From positions 1,736,001-1,800,000 of the forward strand of contig JAACJK010000109.1 in the NCBI GenBank assembly GCA_013368325.1: DNA of 64,000 nucleotides, written 5' to 3'. How positions within the stretch are numbered: the first letter of the stretch is position 1; every line of letters starts with the position of its first letter. Below, piece by piece: positions 1 to 13,883 of the stretch. Made by a program: the position numbers and the translations under genes. This DNA is from Ephemerocybe angulata (lineage: Eukaryota > Basidiomycota > Agaricomycetes > Agaricales > Psathyrellaceae). The notes below the pieces were generated by a model. The model saw only the letters and a program-made list of their open reading frames with translations. It searched no databases and had not been told where the DNA came from.

Positions 1-763
1 TGCAGGAATCCTGCACGGGCCATCTCAGCCGACGTCACAAAGAAAGGGGAGGCACGACGCACTGAGTGACTTTGAAGCAATTTGTCCTGATTTTGAGAAG
101 GGAATTTCCCTGGGGAGGCCCTGGGGGGCGCGAGTGATAGGAAGAAGGCTGTTGACGGTACCCTGATTGCATGTTGGTGGGGTGGAAGATTGAAGGGCAG
201 GGGAGAGGTGGATGGATCTTTATATATTAGGAAAACGAAACCGGACTCGTGACCTTTGTTGATTCCGCCTTTCAGCCTGCACGTTACAACGTTTCGAACC
301 AGAAGTTCTGCAAGCCGATCTCTGGAAAGATCGTTGAGCGCAGGAAGCTGGGAAGGCGGAAGAAACCTGGGTCCTGCAAGCGCCAAATTTGATCGCGTTC
401 CGACTTCACTCATTTCGGTCACGTGTAGATACCAAATAGGGCAAGTCCATCACTGGCAGAACTGATTGCAGAGTCTCTCCAGGCAGCTCCTCTGGAGTGT
501 CCTCATTTGACGACAAGGGGCCGAGGCGCAGAACATCGATGATCGAGGGGAACCAGCGGGTGGAATAAAAGGCCGAGATAGAAATCTATTCCCGTGGAAA
601 TACGGTACCAAGCATGTCATGAAGAAAGTTCAAAAGAAGAATATGTAAACGCTACTGGGTCGATAAGTCATATGCCTTCACAAATGGGAAAGGAAGGTCC
701 TTCATCCATGTGTGACGTAGGCCATAAAGAAGAGAGCAGAGATTAATACACGGATGATGAGAT
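1..763. other. Left-edge region without a recognised gene
   Basis: Only short open frames without similarity to any family I know. It is the 3' side of the Rab-like remnant that follows. Nothing else is supported. Confidence 0.5.
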
Positions 764-1140
764 TTAGCAGCAGCTTCTCCTCCTTGCTGGGATTGGACCG
801 TCTGGCCTGGGGTAACGGTTGAGGATTTAGCAGCGCCAGGTGCTGTTGAGGTTGAGCCCATGCTAGATACGGAAGAATAAGCGTCAGCAACGCGAGAAAT
901 ATGGGCCCTTCTTTCTACGTACCGATCGTTAATCTGCTTAGCCATTGTCAAGAAGGCCTGTTCGACATTGGTCGCGTTCTTGGCGGAGGTCTCGAGGAAA
1001 GGGATATTCAGTTGATCGGCGAATCCCTTGAAGACAAGCTCATGAAGGTGACAATGCAGAGTGGAGATGGCATACCTTCGCCACGCTGTATTCGAATATC
1101 GACGACTTTCTTGCCCGTGAGATCGACTTGTCCCAGCCGG
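764..1140 (-). pseudogene. 3' remnant of a Ypt1/Rab1-type small GTPase
   Basis: On the minus strand the stretch [19 protein letters not shown] and the following residues match the G5 region (ETSAK) and the last helix of Ypt1/Rab1, followed by a [10 protein letters not shown] linker of the Ypt1 C-terminus. An intron-like GTATGC...CAAG lies just before FADQL, and upstream the pieces LTGKKVV and EYSVAK can be read. They sit in different frames: a 7-base ATATTCG-like duplication separates KVV from EYSVAK, and a base seems missing before the DLT codons. The prenylated Cys-Cys-stop end is present at 764-772 but in a different frame from the body. The P-loop, switch I and DTAGQE regions are absent in the 500 nt upstream, where the next gene already begins. 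I infer a truncated, frameshifted copy; functional Ypt1 would act in ER-Golgi transport. Confidence 0.6.
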
Positions 1141-1672
1141 CACGGCGGCACCGCATCAATATTCGCACAATTCCCTGAGCGCAGTTTGTGCCGGCTGAGC
1201 CTAACTTCATCTCTCCTTGACTGGCAAGTTCTCGCGGGCGGCGGTTTCAAGGCCTACTTACTGCCAGTGCTACTTCAGAAACAACGAAGTGCTTCAAATA
1301 TCTTATATCGATGCCCATCGAGAACGCAGCGACGAAATCGGAATCTGGGCGTTTATTCTGACAGATCACTCATGTGGTCACTGGTAAAGAAGACGAAACG
1401 GCGCCCACACAAGTTGACTCTCGGAGTTCTGGGACGGGCGCTTGCTGCACCCTTGTCTTCCTTCTATTCGACGACGTGGCATTTGCAGGGTGAAGCCAGC
1501 GTTGACGATTGGATTGGCTCATTCGCGCATCATAGTATCTCAAAAGGCCGTGCAGGGTTGTTGCGCTGACCAGGAGGAGGGGCAGGAGCGTTATCACGGA
1601 AATTAGGGTGTGTTCTCCCCGTTTTTCTCCCGAATGGTGTTAACGCCCAGACAATAGCAGTCGAGCTACGAA
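1141..1672. other. Intergenic region
   Basis: No coding exon recognised on either strand. It should contain the promoter of the gene starting at 1673, but no clear TATA box was seen. Confidence 0.4.
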
Positions 1673-4600
1673 ATGTCAGCTCAGCCTCAAGACGACCGGG
1701 CTAGCTCGCCCGACCTCTATAGAATCGAAAGCCTATCCGAGGCGTTGGCACCGAGACCTCAACAGCGGCAATCACTCCCAGCTCACCACCGACAGACGTC
1801 GCTGGGTGATCCCATATCGATAGCAATACAGTCGCCATCGACTGCGAACTTGTCTCCTCAGCGATATGAACAAGGTCTGGATAGCCCATCGTACTTCCCG
1901 CAAACACCCCTCGAAGGCCGTGAAGACAGTCTTCGAAGCGTCACCCATGGAGCCGCATACGACTCTTTTGAGAATCAATTCAATCCTCCTGGCGCCAGGC
2001 TCTCGAGCGCACGTGTGGTCGAAGACGAGTCCTCGACAAGCAGTCGGAGAAGAAATATGGGGCATGCTCCAATCGCACGCGAACCTTTCACTGCCATAGA
2101 TCCGTTCGCTCGGAGAAAGCATCGACTCTCGTGGTCAAGCATCCTTTCAACGAAGGACAAGAAACGCGTTGAGAACCCTCCCGCTGCTTGGACGAACAAA
2201 GTAGTCGCCAGATCTTTACAAGAGGAAGAGGAAGCACTTTCGACCGATGGAATATATCCCGGGAGTCTGATTAATGAGCCAATGCATGGTCCACTGTGAG
2301 TGTATATCCGTATCCATGAACATCTACTTGCTAACCATTTTGAACAGGCCTCCTACCTCCTTACCCATCTCCGGCTCCGACGCAGGCTCGATCCACCCTT
2401 CGTGGCATTCCAGCTCTTCCTCATATAAAAGTTTTGACGAGGACAGACCAGAAAGAGTACGGAAAACTGCCACTTTCCAAAACATTCCCTCAGTGCCGAA
2501 TGGCGACGATAGATACCCAGCGTCTATCCGAAAACAACATACCGTTGAAACCATACAAGAGAGCATCCACCAACCTTCGCAGGGGCCTGAGCGCGAAAAC
2601 ATCTCACTTCTTCGCCTCATCATGAGTAACCTCCCAACTCGAATGTATCTGTACTTTCTCCTAGGGGTGCCCGGTCTCTATTTCACCCGAGTCGCCACCG
2701 TATTCGAAGATGCAAATGTGCCTCAGAGAGAAATGGAGGACTTGGTGCTGCAGAACGCGACTGCCAGGATGTACCCGGAGCTTATGCCTGCTAACCGTAA
2801 CCCGTCGTTCAAGCGCCTCACCAAGTCTTGGACCCACTTCATCGATACGCTCATCAGGGAGTGGAAAACATTCAATCTAATCTCTGTATTGTTACTTTCG
2901 TGAGTCGGTCCAGCCAACCTCTTGTCGCTTGCTGACACAGCTGTTCTGTCGACGTTAGCGCCATTGTGGCTATTCTGCAGATTGAGCCTGCGTTCAAAGA
3001 CCCAATTGTCCACTACTCCGCTCTCTTTTCGCTTATCTCTGCTCTTATGAGTCTCCTTTTCGGATGTATGTACATCCTTCGTTTCAACACCATGCGGATG
3101 CCGCACAAGGCCATCCAATGGGCGCAGGTATGTAGTTTCCTTCTCCTTAACAGGACTCTTTGCTGATGCTGTGTCACAGGAAACCCAAAAACTAAACACC
3201 AACATGTTTTGGAACGTATGGATCCTACTGGCAATCCCTGCGGTGTGGCTTGTATGGTGAGTGGATCGAATTCTCATTTAGAATCGTGTCGTAACAGGTA
3301 TCCCCAGGTCCCTCATGTTCTACATCCTATGCATTATGGCGTTTGTCTGGCGCGTCGAAAGTAAAGCGCCCCCGCCAGATTTCAGTGACGAACTTGTTCT
3401 GGCAATCCGCATTGGTATCAGCACCGCCCTTTTTGTTGGCTTCACCTATGGCTTTGTCGTCCTCCGCACCTTCATCAACTTTGGCGCTCCCATGGACGAG
3501 CGCTTCAAAGAGCGCCTGAAAGAGTACAGAGAGCTGCACACCAGTAAAGCAAGTATCCGACGCACCGACACCTTCCAGTCTCGCCCACCTACCATCAGGG
3601 GGAGGGACAGTCCGACTCCTTCTAATCGGAACTCAATCAATGCCTCGCTCTATGGATTCGGTATGTGGAACGGCTCCATACATAATGTGGCGCAGCCAGC
3701 AGGGAACGTGCATCCCGGCACTCCCATCACTGCCATTACAGTGGACAAGCCAGCCCGGGTCAAGGACTCCCATGTACATTTCAGTGGATCGACGAATCAG
3801 CTAAACCCCCACGAGCGAGTGGTAGGACAGCCCCCACCGCCGTCATTGACTGTCGTTCCCGAGTCGAGGAACCATGGCTATAACCCGCCGGCTCAAGTCT
3901 CCAAGCCTCCGGACACCAAAGAGATGCAGCAGATACCTGTAATTCAGATGCCTTCGCTGCCCCCTCCCGCTGCGAATCCGGCCGTTTTACCGTCTATCCA
4001 AGTATCGGGGCCGCCCCAGCCTCGGCCAGCGCGCCGGATAGTCATCCCGCACTTGAGGCGTGGGCTATCCTCCCCAGAAGTCTTCGAAAATCTGTCTCGA
4101 GTGGAGAAGGGCATTGCAATCGAAGATACCGCCTCACCTGGCCTACGCCCTACACCCCCAAAGGATCCTTCGGGGCCTCTGGAGGAGGACGATACAATTG
4201 CGATCACCATACGAAAGCCTACTCGGGAAATGTCTCCTGTGCCATCTCCTCTACATTCTATGCAAGAACTCAAGATGCAACCCAAACCGAAGGATCTTGT
4301 GGAGTCTCCGAAACCTGATACGGTCCCGTTGTCAGAGTCGGATGTAGTCGTCGTTGGCCCCTTCCCTGGGAGAGAAGGAACTTCCACGCCCTTCGAATGT
4401 CTCTGGGACCGTTCGTCTCACCCCGTCCCCTACAAGGCTCGCACATACTCAACGGCATCTCACCTGTACGAAGCCATGCGTGTTAAGAACGCGCAGCCGT
4501 CGGGTTCTGGGCGCCAACGAGCGCAGAGGCATGGGACTGCCCCGGATACGGGCTCGCAGTGGGATTTGGAAAGGGTATTTGAAGTGCAGATGCTGAAGTT

Positions 4601-4787
4601 CAAGCATAATCGGGACGCTGCGAAGGTGCTTCTGGGAACGGGTGATAGGGCGATTGTGTATGTCGATCCTGGGGATCTGGTGATGGGTGTTAGTGAGGAT
4701 AGATCGCGAGGGAGGAATGAGTTTGGGAAGGTTTTGGTGAAGGTTAGGGAGAGGTTGAAGTTGGAGGATTCGACTGATTTAGGGTGA
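1673..4787 (+). CDS. Multi-pass membrane protein with C-terminal NADAR-like domain
   Basis: Five exons are supported: 1673-2295, 2348-2899, 2959-3127, 3180-3256 and 3308-4787 (about 966 aa). The first 300 residues are polar and Ser/Pro-rich. Then come about five hydrophobic segments (around YLYFLLGVPGLYFT, FNLISVLLLSAIVAIL, ALFSLISALMSLLFG, NVWILLAIPAVWLVW and ISTALFVGFTYGFVVL). A long Pro-rich linker follows. The last 130 residues contain YSTASHLYEAM, VQMLKFKHNRDAAKVLLGTG and NEFGKVLVKVRERL, which line up with the NADAR (YbiA-like, DUF1768) fold also seen at 16819. The WGxG motif typical of NADAR enzymes is replaced by VMGVS, so catalysis is doubtful. Role inferred only: a membrane-anchored sensor or N-glycosidase-like domain for ADP-ribose-type ligands. 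Confidence 0.75.
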
Positions 4788-5228
4788 TTGCGTTTGGTTG
4801 AAGGGTGTTTCTTGGCTCCATTTTATGACGATAGCTGACTAACGGCTGGGTTGGACAATATTAATGTAGCGATACGACGACTGTATGTTTATGACGATTC
4901 AGAGTCTACGATTGTACTTGATATTGCTGTATTTTTGCGGGGTATATAGACTATGACAGTTGGCGATGTGCCAGCGACTTATGTTACTATATTTAACAAC
5001 CAAGTGCTGTTTCTGAGGTCCCTTCAAGTCCCCCGAACGTTCTCACTTGCGCTCTGCAAAATGCTTGCTTCGGCGCTTGTTTTGCCCGTTTCGGGACGAA
5101 GATGAACGCGGTGCGTGGGAGGCGTGGCGGTACCGTTATGAGGCAGGGACCAGGCGCGTGCCCTAATTTGACTCAAACCACCATCGTCTCCCTCTTTCTC
5201 CCCACCTCCATTGCCATCGACGACAGCC
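4788..5228. other. Intergenic region before the cullin gene
   Basis: Holds the 3' UTR of the upstream gene and a pyrimidine-rich leader just before the cullin start codon. No gene seen. Confidence 0.5.
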
Positions 5229-7989
<2,761 letters not shown>

Positions 7990-8844
7990 ACGCCGACCCT
8001 CCCCTGCTCTTCGGATTCTCTTTACTTGTTGCACATTGCTCGCTGTCGGATTCGTCGCATTCCATCTACCTCAGTCATCGTTCGTTAATCTCTTTTGCTC
8101 TTCACTGTATATCATAGCCCACATAGAAACCGACGTTTACGAAAGATCAGTTGAAACGACAGCCAGAAGGCGCCCGAAGGCCTCGCTTGGGAAATGAGCC
8201 TCGAGTTTCGATTGTAAAAGGTCCTACTGACTCCTACATAACCAGAAAGAGGCATGATCAAACCTTATGGATTTACGGGTGATCGATGAGGCACTGGTTT
8301 GCCGGGCCTGCAGGACAACACACCTTTCACTGTCGCCACGATCATCGATGAGCGCCCCCCAGGTTTCACAGCTCTAGCACAGACTCAATCTGTCTTCATT
8401 CTGCGAACTCTCGTAATGGGGTTATCGATCCTGCTAAATGCCGCACCTCCTGGGGCGAGTCGCGGGCTGCACGGGGTTGACTTGTGAGCTTTTTCGAGTT
8501 AAGTTCGTAAGTTATGATGATGGTAGTTGTGAGTTACGAGGAAAGCACCTGGGCAATGACAATTGATCAGCTGAAATCTAACTTCGAAGTCAGCAAGTGC
8601 CTGACCACCCAAGGTACACAGCGCAAGATAGCGGATAGACTGGATAGAGCTGTGCTTCCGAGCGCGGGACCAGTGCCCACAGCAGGTCCTGCTTTCGCCG
8701 TGTCGATGCTTCTCGCTGCGCCGTGACTGCGCCCCTCGCGCTCTCCTCATTCTCCGGAGTTTTCGGCAACGGCAGCCATATATAAATGGAAGAAGGAATG
8801 GACTGTCCTTTGAATAACACCCTCGACTTCACCCTTCTGGCGAC
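7990..8844. other. Intergenic region with TATA box near its right end
   Basis: Cullin 3' UTR followed by the upstream region of the ABC gene. No supported gene; short frames only. Confidence 0.5.
8779..8786 (+). promoter_or_regulatory. TATA box of the ABC gene
   Basis: TATATAAA lies 59 nt upstream of the ATG at 8845, a suitable distance for a short leader. Confidence 0.5.
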
Positions 8845-11508
8845 ATGATCGTGGCAGCGGACGTGAAGCCTCCCCAGGATGCTCCCGAGACTCTGGATAC
8901 GGCTGAGAAGACGAAGACTTCGAGCGAATACGAGGATGTCGTGATTGAGGAGGAGCAGCTGGGGGTCTACCGCCTGCTCGTTGCGACGACGAAGAGCACG
9001 CGTCGACAATACCAGAAGAATCTGGAGGAAATTCAAGCGTCGATCCCTCACCTGGTATCCCTTTTCAAGGATATCTATGCGCTTTCTCAGAGTCTTTTCA
9101 TCTGCGTCCTCCTTTCGCGCGTGTGGCAAGGGTTGGAGGATGCGTTGCTGATGCACCTTTCCACCCGGATGTTGAGAGTGGTGTGTGCTTTTTATTTTGA
9201 CTAAATGTACGCCTCGTGTGCTAAACATGTCTCTCCGGCAACAGATCGAGGTCGGCTTGATCACTGGGAAACCGTTTGCGGCCGAGGTTCTATGGGCGAT
9301 GGTGCTTCGCCTGCTCTGTACCGCAATTGTGGCATATCTTCGGTGGATTGGGTAAGAGATATCTTGTGGAAGACATGAAGGAATGAGGTTTAACGACTTA
9401 AACAGGGATAAGTACCAGGCCAAACTACGGAGCCTTGTTACAGCACATTTCGAATTGACCTTGATGGAAGGTGAGTTGTAATAAGTAAAATTGTATGGAC
9501 CTTCTTCATCTCAACTAACTTACGGAAACAGTCAAACTTCGTTTGGATGTCCCGACTTCTCTCGGTGTGTGCCGTACTACCCTTCTACTGTGCATACAGG
9601 CTGATACCCTCAAACCATAATAGATGCCTCAAGCAAGATCGATGTTTCGGGCAGTGACGCGTGGAATGCGTTTGAGGACATTATGACCTATCTGACGAGT
9701 GTGCTCACTACATTGAGTCAGATGGTTGTCATCTTACGCCAGGCTCGCATTTCTGGCGACCCGTTCTTTGTTCTTGTGTGCCTCATAAAGCCGATTTTCG
9801 CCAATTTAACATATCGTGCGCTTTGGGAGAAAGGTGAGCGTTGGCAAAGTTACCTCTGCGCATTTTAGAGTAATGCTGACCATCCATCCAAAGTCTGCTA
9901 CGCATACGTCAGCAATGTAGATTATCTACGTATGAGTTCCATGCAGGCATTAGTGGGTGGTGGCTTCAAGGAAGATGTCTTAACTGGCGACTTGGGGGCA
10001 TGGATCATCCAAGGTAATATCCTCTTTACTAGTCCTCTCGCGGTGCTCTGACGCTTTTTCAGAGTACCGTGCTGCTCGCGACAAACTTGGAGATATCTCG
10101 AATGAGAGTCCCTTCTGGCAGTACTACAGGTCTTCGACGCCGTTTAAGCCGGTTGTCGAGTCTATCTTAGATGACCTCCCCATGGTAAGTAACTCTCCGA
10201 TCATCATATTTGCCTCTAGCTGACGACTCTGTGTTTGGTATTGTAGGCGTACTGTGCGGTCAACGCTGTCCTCTATCCATCACGGTTCTCAATCGCCAGT
10301 ATCGCCATCTTCCAATCCTCCTCCTCATCCTTGCGATACTCTCTTGATACCCTCTTCCGGAGCGGGCATGAGTTCCAGAAGAATCTGCACTCCATAAAAG
10401 AGATCTATTCGACGCGCAATATTCGAAATAAGATTATGGACGGGAAGGTGGCATACCCTTCGGCTGAGAAGGCAAACGAGGGGATGTCCTTTGAGCTCAA
10501 GTAAGAACCCTACCTTGATTTTTTCCCTGCGGCGCTGACCTCGATAATGAATAATAGGGACCTCACTTTCTCGTATCCTGGAAGTCACAAGAAAGGAAAC
10601 GCTCTCAATAAGATTAACCTCTCAATTAGAGGAGGCTCCCTTGTCGTCATCGTCGGTGCCAACGGGAGTGGAAAGTCCACCATCGTCCGCATCCTTTCCC
10701 GTCTCTTTGACCCAACCTCCGGAGAGCTCATGATCGATGGCTCTAAAGCTGCTGACTATCATATCGCCGACCTCCGCCAGGCAACGGTTCTTCTCAGCCA
10801 GGAAAACAAGATTTACCCTCTTTCGTTCGCTGAGAATATCGGCCTGGGGCATCTGGACTCTGTTCATGACATGGAGCTCGTCAAGAAGGCTGCTGAGCAG
10901 GGCGGTGCGACCGAGTTCATATCGAAGTTGGACACTGGCTACAGTACGCAACTGAACCAGTCGGCCGATACGATTTCTATGAATCTCCACGGGAAGAACG
11001 ACCATCCGCTGCACAAGGAGATGGAGAAGCTCGAGAAGGCCGTGAATATATCTGGAGGGGAGACACAGCGACTGGTGGCGTACGTCTTCTTGACATACTT
11101 CTTCTTGCAATCCCAAGCTGACTTCTTTGTGTGTGATAGTGCACGTTCTTTCATGCGATTCAACTCCGGAAAGATTAGGCTGGTTGTTGTCGACGAACCT
11201 AGCTCGGCACTCGATGCAGAGGGAGAGCTTCAGCTCTTCAATAGGTTGCTTGAGGCACGGGAGGGAAAGACGATGATCTTTGTCACACATCGCTTCGGCC
11301 ACCTCACAAAGCATGCTGATACGATCATGTGAGTAATGCGTGTTTCTCTCAATTAGTATGGCTCTGACCTTCGTTCAGATGTATGAAGGACGGAGACATC
11401 TCGGAAATGGGAAAGCACGACGAACTAATGAAGAACGAAGGCGGCGAATACAGCAAGTTATATAACATTCAGGCGGGAGCATTCGCTGAACAGCCGCCAA
11501 CGGCCTGA
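8845..11508 (+). CDS. ABC protein with one nucleotide-binding domain and a short membrane region
   Basis: Eleven exons: 8845-9180, 9245-9351, 9406-9470, 9532-9564, 9624-9833, 9894-10013, 10063-10184, 10247-10500, 10558-11079, 11140-11328 and 11379-11508, about 695 aa. The C-terminal third is a complete ATPase domain: Walker A GANGSGKST, Q-loop LLSQENK, signature ISGGETQR, Walker B RLVVVDEPSSALD and H-loop VTHRF. The order NBD-last fits a half-transporter. The N-terminal half has only two to four convincing hydrophobic segments (e.g. LWAMVLRLLCTAIVAYLRWIG and FFVLVCLIKPIF) instead of six, so it may be a divergent basidiomycete ABC family rather than a classical exporter. Substrate unknown; it would have to dimerise. 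Confidence 0.85.
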
Positions 11509-11873
11509 CGACTTTTAAACGACAGTATCATTCACTATGTACCATAGAACGACAACATCTCTCTCACATTTACATCCCTCAGTAACTAATCCGGCTTACC
11601 GAGGTCAGACTGACCTCATCTTGTATTTTTTCATACTCCATCGTAGCTCTACCCACAATACAGACGTCATGATACTACATTAAAGTTCGTCGTAAGAATC
11701 CAATCGCAAAAAGTCCAGTATGGTAAGGTAGCCAAATCGTGACGAAACCAGTCAAAGTTCCATGAAGAGTCGAGAATGTAAAATGCATAATGCATAAACC
11801 CCTGAGCCGCAAGTGCACGAGAGTGTCCGCGTTGAAGATTCCAGCCAGAGGGCACCGGATCTCGTAAACATAC
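11509..11873. other. Convergent 3' intergenic region
   Basis: Lies between the tail-to-tail ends of the ABC gene and the secreted-protein gene. No gene seen. Confidence 0.5.
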
Positions 11874-13739
11874 CTAATCGTTGTTCCAATACCTCATCTC
11901 AAGGCAAGATGGCTTCCCAAGGCCCTGAAGCTGCAGAATCGTATCAGAGCCATGGCCGCAGGGGTACACAGTGGTCGCACGTCCATTCGGCTGCAAAACG
12001 CCATTCCCATGACCAACGTACATAGGCTTCCCAGCGAACGCAGGGTCGTTGTGCGCGTTATAGAGCCATGCAGAGGCAATGGGCAACCCGAGCGCGATCT
12101 GCTTGGCGGTATTGACAGCAACGTTGTCCGCGAAGAACGGGGATGTGCGCCATCCGAGCACAGCGTGCAAGCCACCAGCAAAGACGGGCCACCAGGTGTC
12201 GAATGCGCGGGCCCTGGAGTCGGCATCGCTCAGGGTGGGGAAGTCGATGCGGGCGGGGATGAATTCGCAGGCGTTGACGATCCAGTATGCGAGCGCACCG
12301 CCGTTGTTGGGGCCGTAGCCACCAGCAAGGAGACCACTCGGGACGGAAACGGCTTCGAACGAACCGCTGTCTGCGTAGGTGGAGAAGAGGTGGTACGCCC
12401 CGTGCGACTCGGTGAGCACGAGATTGACGCTGTTGACGAAGGTGTTGGCTTCCGTGCCGTAGAGCCGGGGCTCCGCCCAGTAGTACTGCGAGTTGATGAA
12501 GTTGACGGGGCTGGGAGAGGTGTTCGCGAGGTTGTTCCAGAAGCCGTTGGCGTTGGCGAGGAACTCGCCCTGGTAGACGGTGTCGTTGCGGGTGACGTAG
12601 CGGCCTACCGTTACGTTCGTCTTGATGCCGCGTTGACGGAGGGTAGAGCGCGCGTCGAAGTAGTTGAGGGACCTGGCGACCTGGGAGGCACCCGTTCCGC
12701 CGGGTTGCTGGTTGGCATCGGCGGGGTACTCGATCGCCTCGACGTCTGAGGAGTGACCTTCCTCAGTGGACTCCGGGCTGCCTTCGCCAATGGGGTAGTA
12801 CTTGAGCAGCCTGAAGGTGTCGGTCGTCTTGTTCTTCTCCTGCGCATATGTCTCGCCGAAGACGCGGTAGACGGGCTGGAGGAAGCTATCACCGCTGTCG
12901 TAGTAACAGGCGTCCACATGGTAGATCTTGATGCCATTAGACTCGACGGCCTTGGCCTCAAGCGCCTGCTTGACGTGCTTGATGAAGTACTCCCTGTCCC
13001 AAGGCTTGATGTACTGGCCGGTCTTCTTCGCTGGCTTCCATCGCCAGTTGAGGGAGATGATGCGGTTCTGGCCGTTGACGCCAAAGGTAGCGCGGCTGCC
13101 GGGGCCGCAAACGGGGATCTTCTTGCCCGTGCACTCGACCAAGCGCTGGACATATCCGGTCGCGAGGTAGGTGGACTCGGTGTCCCCGCCGTGAGTAACC
13201 TCGGAACCAGATCCCTCATGCCCGCCAGACCCCTCCTTAGCGCCCGAACCCTCTGTGCCAGACCCCTCCTTGATCGAGCCAGATCCTTCCGAGTTGTTGT
13301 TGACGGTGTTACCCACAAGGGTGCTGCCCTTCAGGACTTCGACGAGGGTGTCGTCAGGGGGGATAGCATCGTGACCTCCTCCAAACTCTTCCAATGCCTT
13401 GACGATGTCCAAAGGCTTCCGCGCAGGCTGGAGCTTCGTGTAGTCGGGGAAGATCTGAGTCTCGCCGGTCCCCTTGTCCACGTACCCAATGATAGTCTCG
13501 CCGTCGTAGATGTAGACCTTGGAGTCTCCATAGTTGTCGCGCTTGGAGAGCTTGCCTCCACCATGGCCAGCGTTGCCGGCGATAGCCTCGACCCAGTGGT
13601 CAGGAAGGAAAGCAGGGTCGCCGAGACCGTAGACGGGGAGGGGCTCGTCAAGCTGGGGGATGAGCTCAGGGTCGAACTCTACCCACGCAACGGCGAGGCT
13701 GGCTAGCGCCAGTACATTGAGAAGTCGTGACGTGAACAT
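11874..13739 (-). CDS. Secreted protein, DUF6345-like, with caspase-like His/Cys pair
   Basis: A single intronless frame of 621 aa, unusual among its intron-rich neighbours. It begins with a clear signal peptide (RLLNVLALASLAVAW). Around residues 148-185 there is a Gly-Ser-Glu-rich linker made of GSG/EGSG repeats, then a globular C-terminal part with several N-glycosylation sequons. In that part TESHGAYHLFS is followed about 50 residues later by ALAYWIVNACEF and then HAVLGWRTSPFF. A His-Gly at the end of one strand and an Ala-Cys at the end of the next is the arrangement of the catalytic dyad in clan CD peptidases (caspase, gingipain, legumain). I recall the DUF6345 family as similar but cannot verify it. 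Predicted to be secreted or cell-wall associated; function unknown. Confidence 0.85.
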   Translation of the reverse strand: MFTSRLLNVLALASLAVAWVEFDPELIPQLDEPLPVYGLGDPAFLPDHWVEAIAGNAGHGGGKLSKRDNYGDSKVYIYDGETIIGYVDKGTGETQIFPDYTKLQPARKPLDIVKALEEFGGGHDAIPPDDTLVEVLKGSTLVGNTVNNNSEGSGSIKEGSGTEGSGAKEGSGGHEGSGSEVTHGGDTESTYLATGYVQRLVECTGKKIPVCGPGSRATFGVNGQNRIISLNWRWKPAKKTGQYIKPWDREYFIKHVKQALEAKAVESNGIKIYHVDACYYDSGDSFLQPVYRVFGETYAQEKNKTTDTFRLLKYYPIGEGSPESTEEGHSSDVEAIEYPADANQQPGGTGASQVARSLNYFDARSTLRQRGIKTNVTVGRYVTRNDTVYQGEFLANANGFWNNLANTSPSPVNFINSQYYWAEPRLYGTEANTFVNSVNLVLTESHGAYHLFSTYADSGSFEAVSVPSGLLAGGYGPNNGGALAYWIVNACEFIPARIDFPTLSDADSRARAFDTWWPVFAGGLHAVLGWRTSPFFADNVAVNTAKQIALGLPIASAWLYNAHNDPAFAGKPMYVGHGNGVLQPNGRATTVYPCGHGSDTILQLQGLGKPSCLEMRYWNND

Positions 13740-13774
13740 TGCGTTGAAGGTCGTGAAAGGTTCTGAACCCCTGG

Positions 13775-13825
13775 CTGAGGCGAGTTAGAAAAAGGTAGTT
13801 CGCAATTTTCAGAGGAGAAACTTAC
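13775..13825 (-). other. Probable 5' UTR intron of the secreted-protein gene
   Basis: Minus-strand GTAAGT at 13825, branch-like CTAAC and CAG at 13775 form a 51-nt intron 36 nt upstream of the ATG. It would be the gene's only intron. Confidence 0.5.
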
Positions 13826-13875
13826 ACAGAAGTGAGCACTGCCAGACGATGGGGTGTTGGCAGTCGCCATCAGGA

Positions 13876-13883
13876 TTTTTATA
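13876..13883 (-). promoter_or_regulatory. TATA box of the secreted-protein gene
   Basis: TATAAAAA on the minus strand, about 140 nt upstream of the ATG and about 50 nt upstream of the predicted leader intron. Confidence 0.45.

Noticed and set aside
12753..13706. Long plus-strand frames (over 300 codons) opposite the secreted-protein gene
   Set aside because: They are antisense shadows of a GC-rich intronless gene; no start context, motif or composition supports them.
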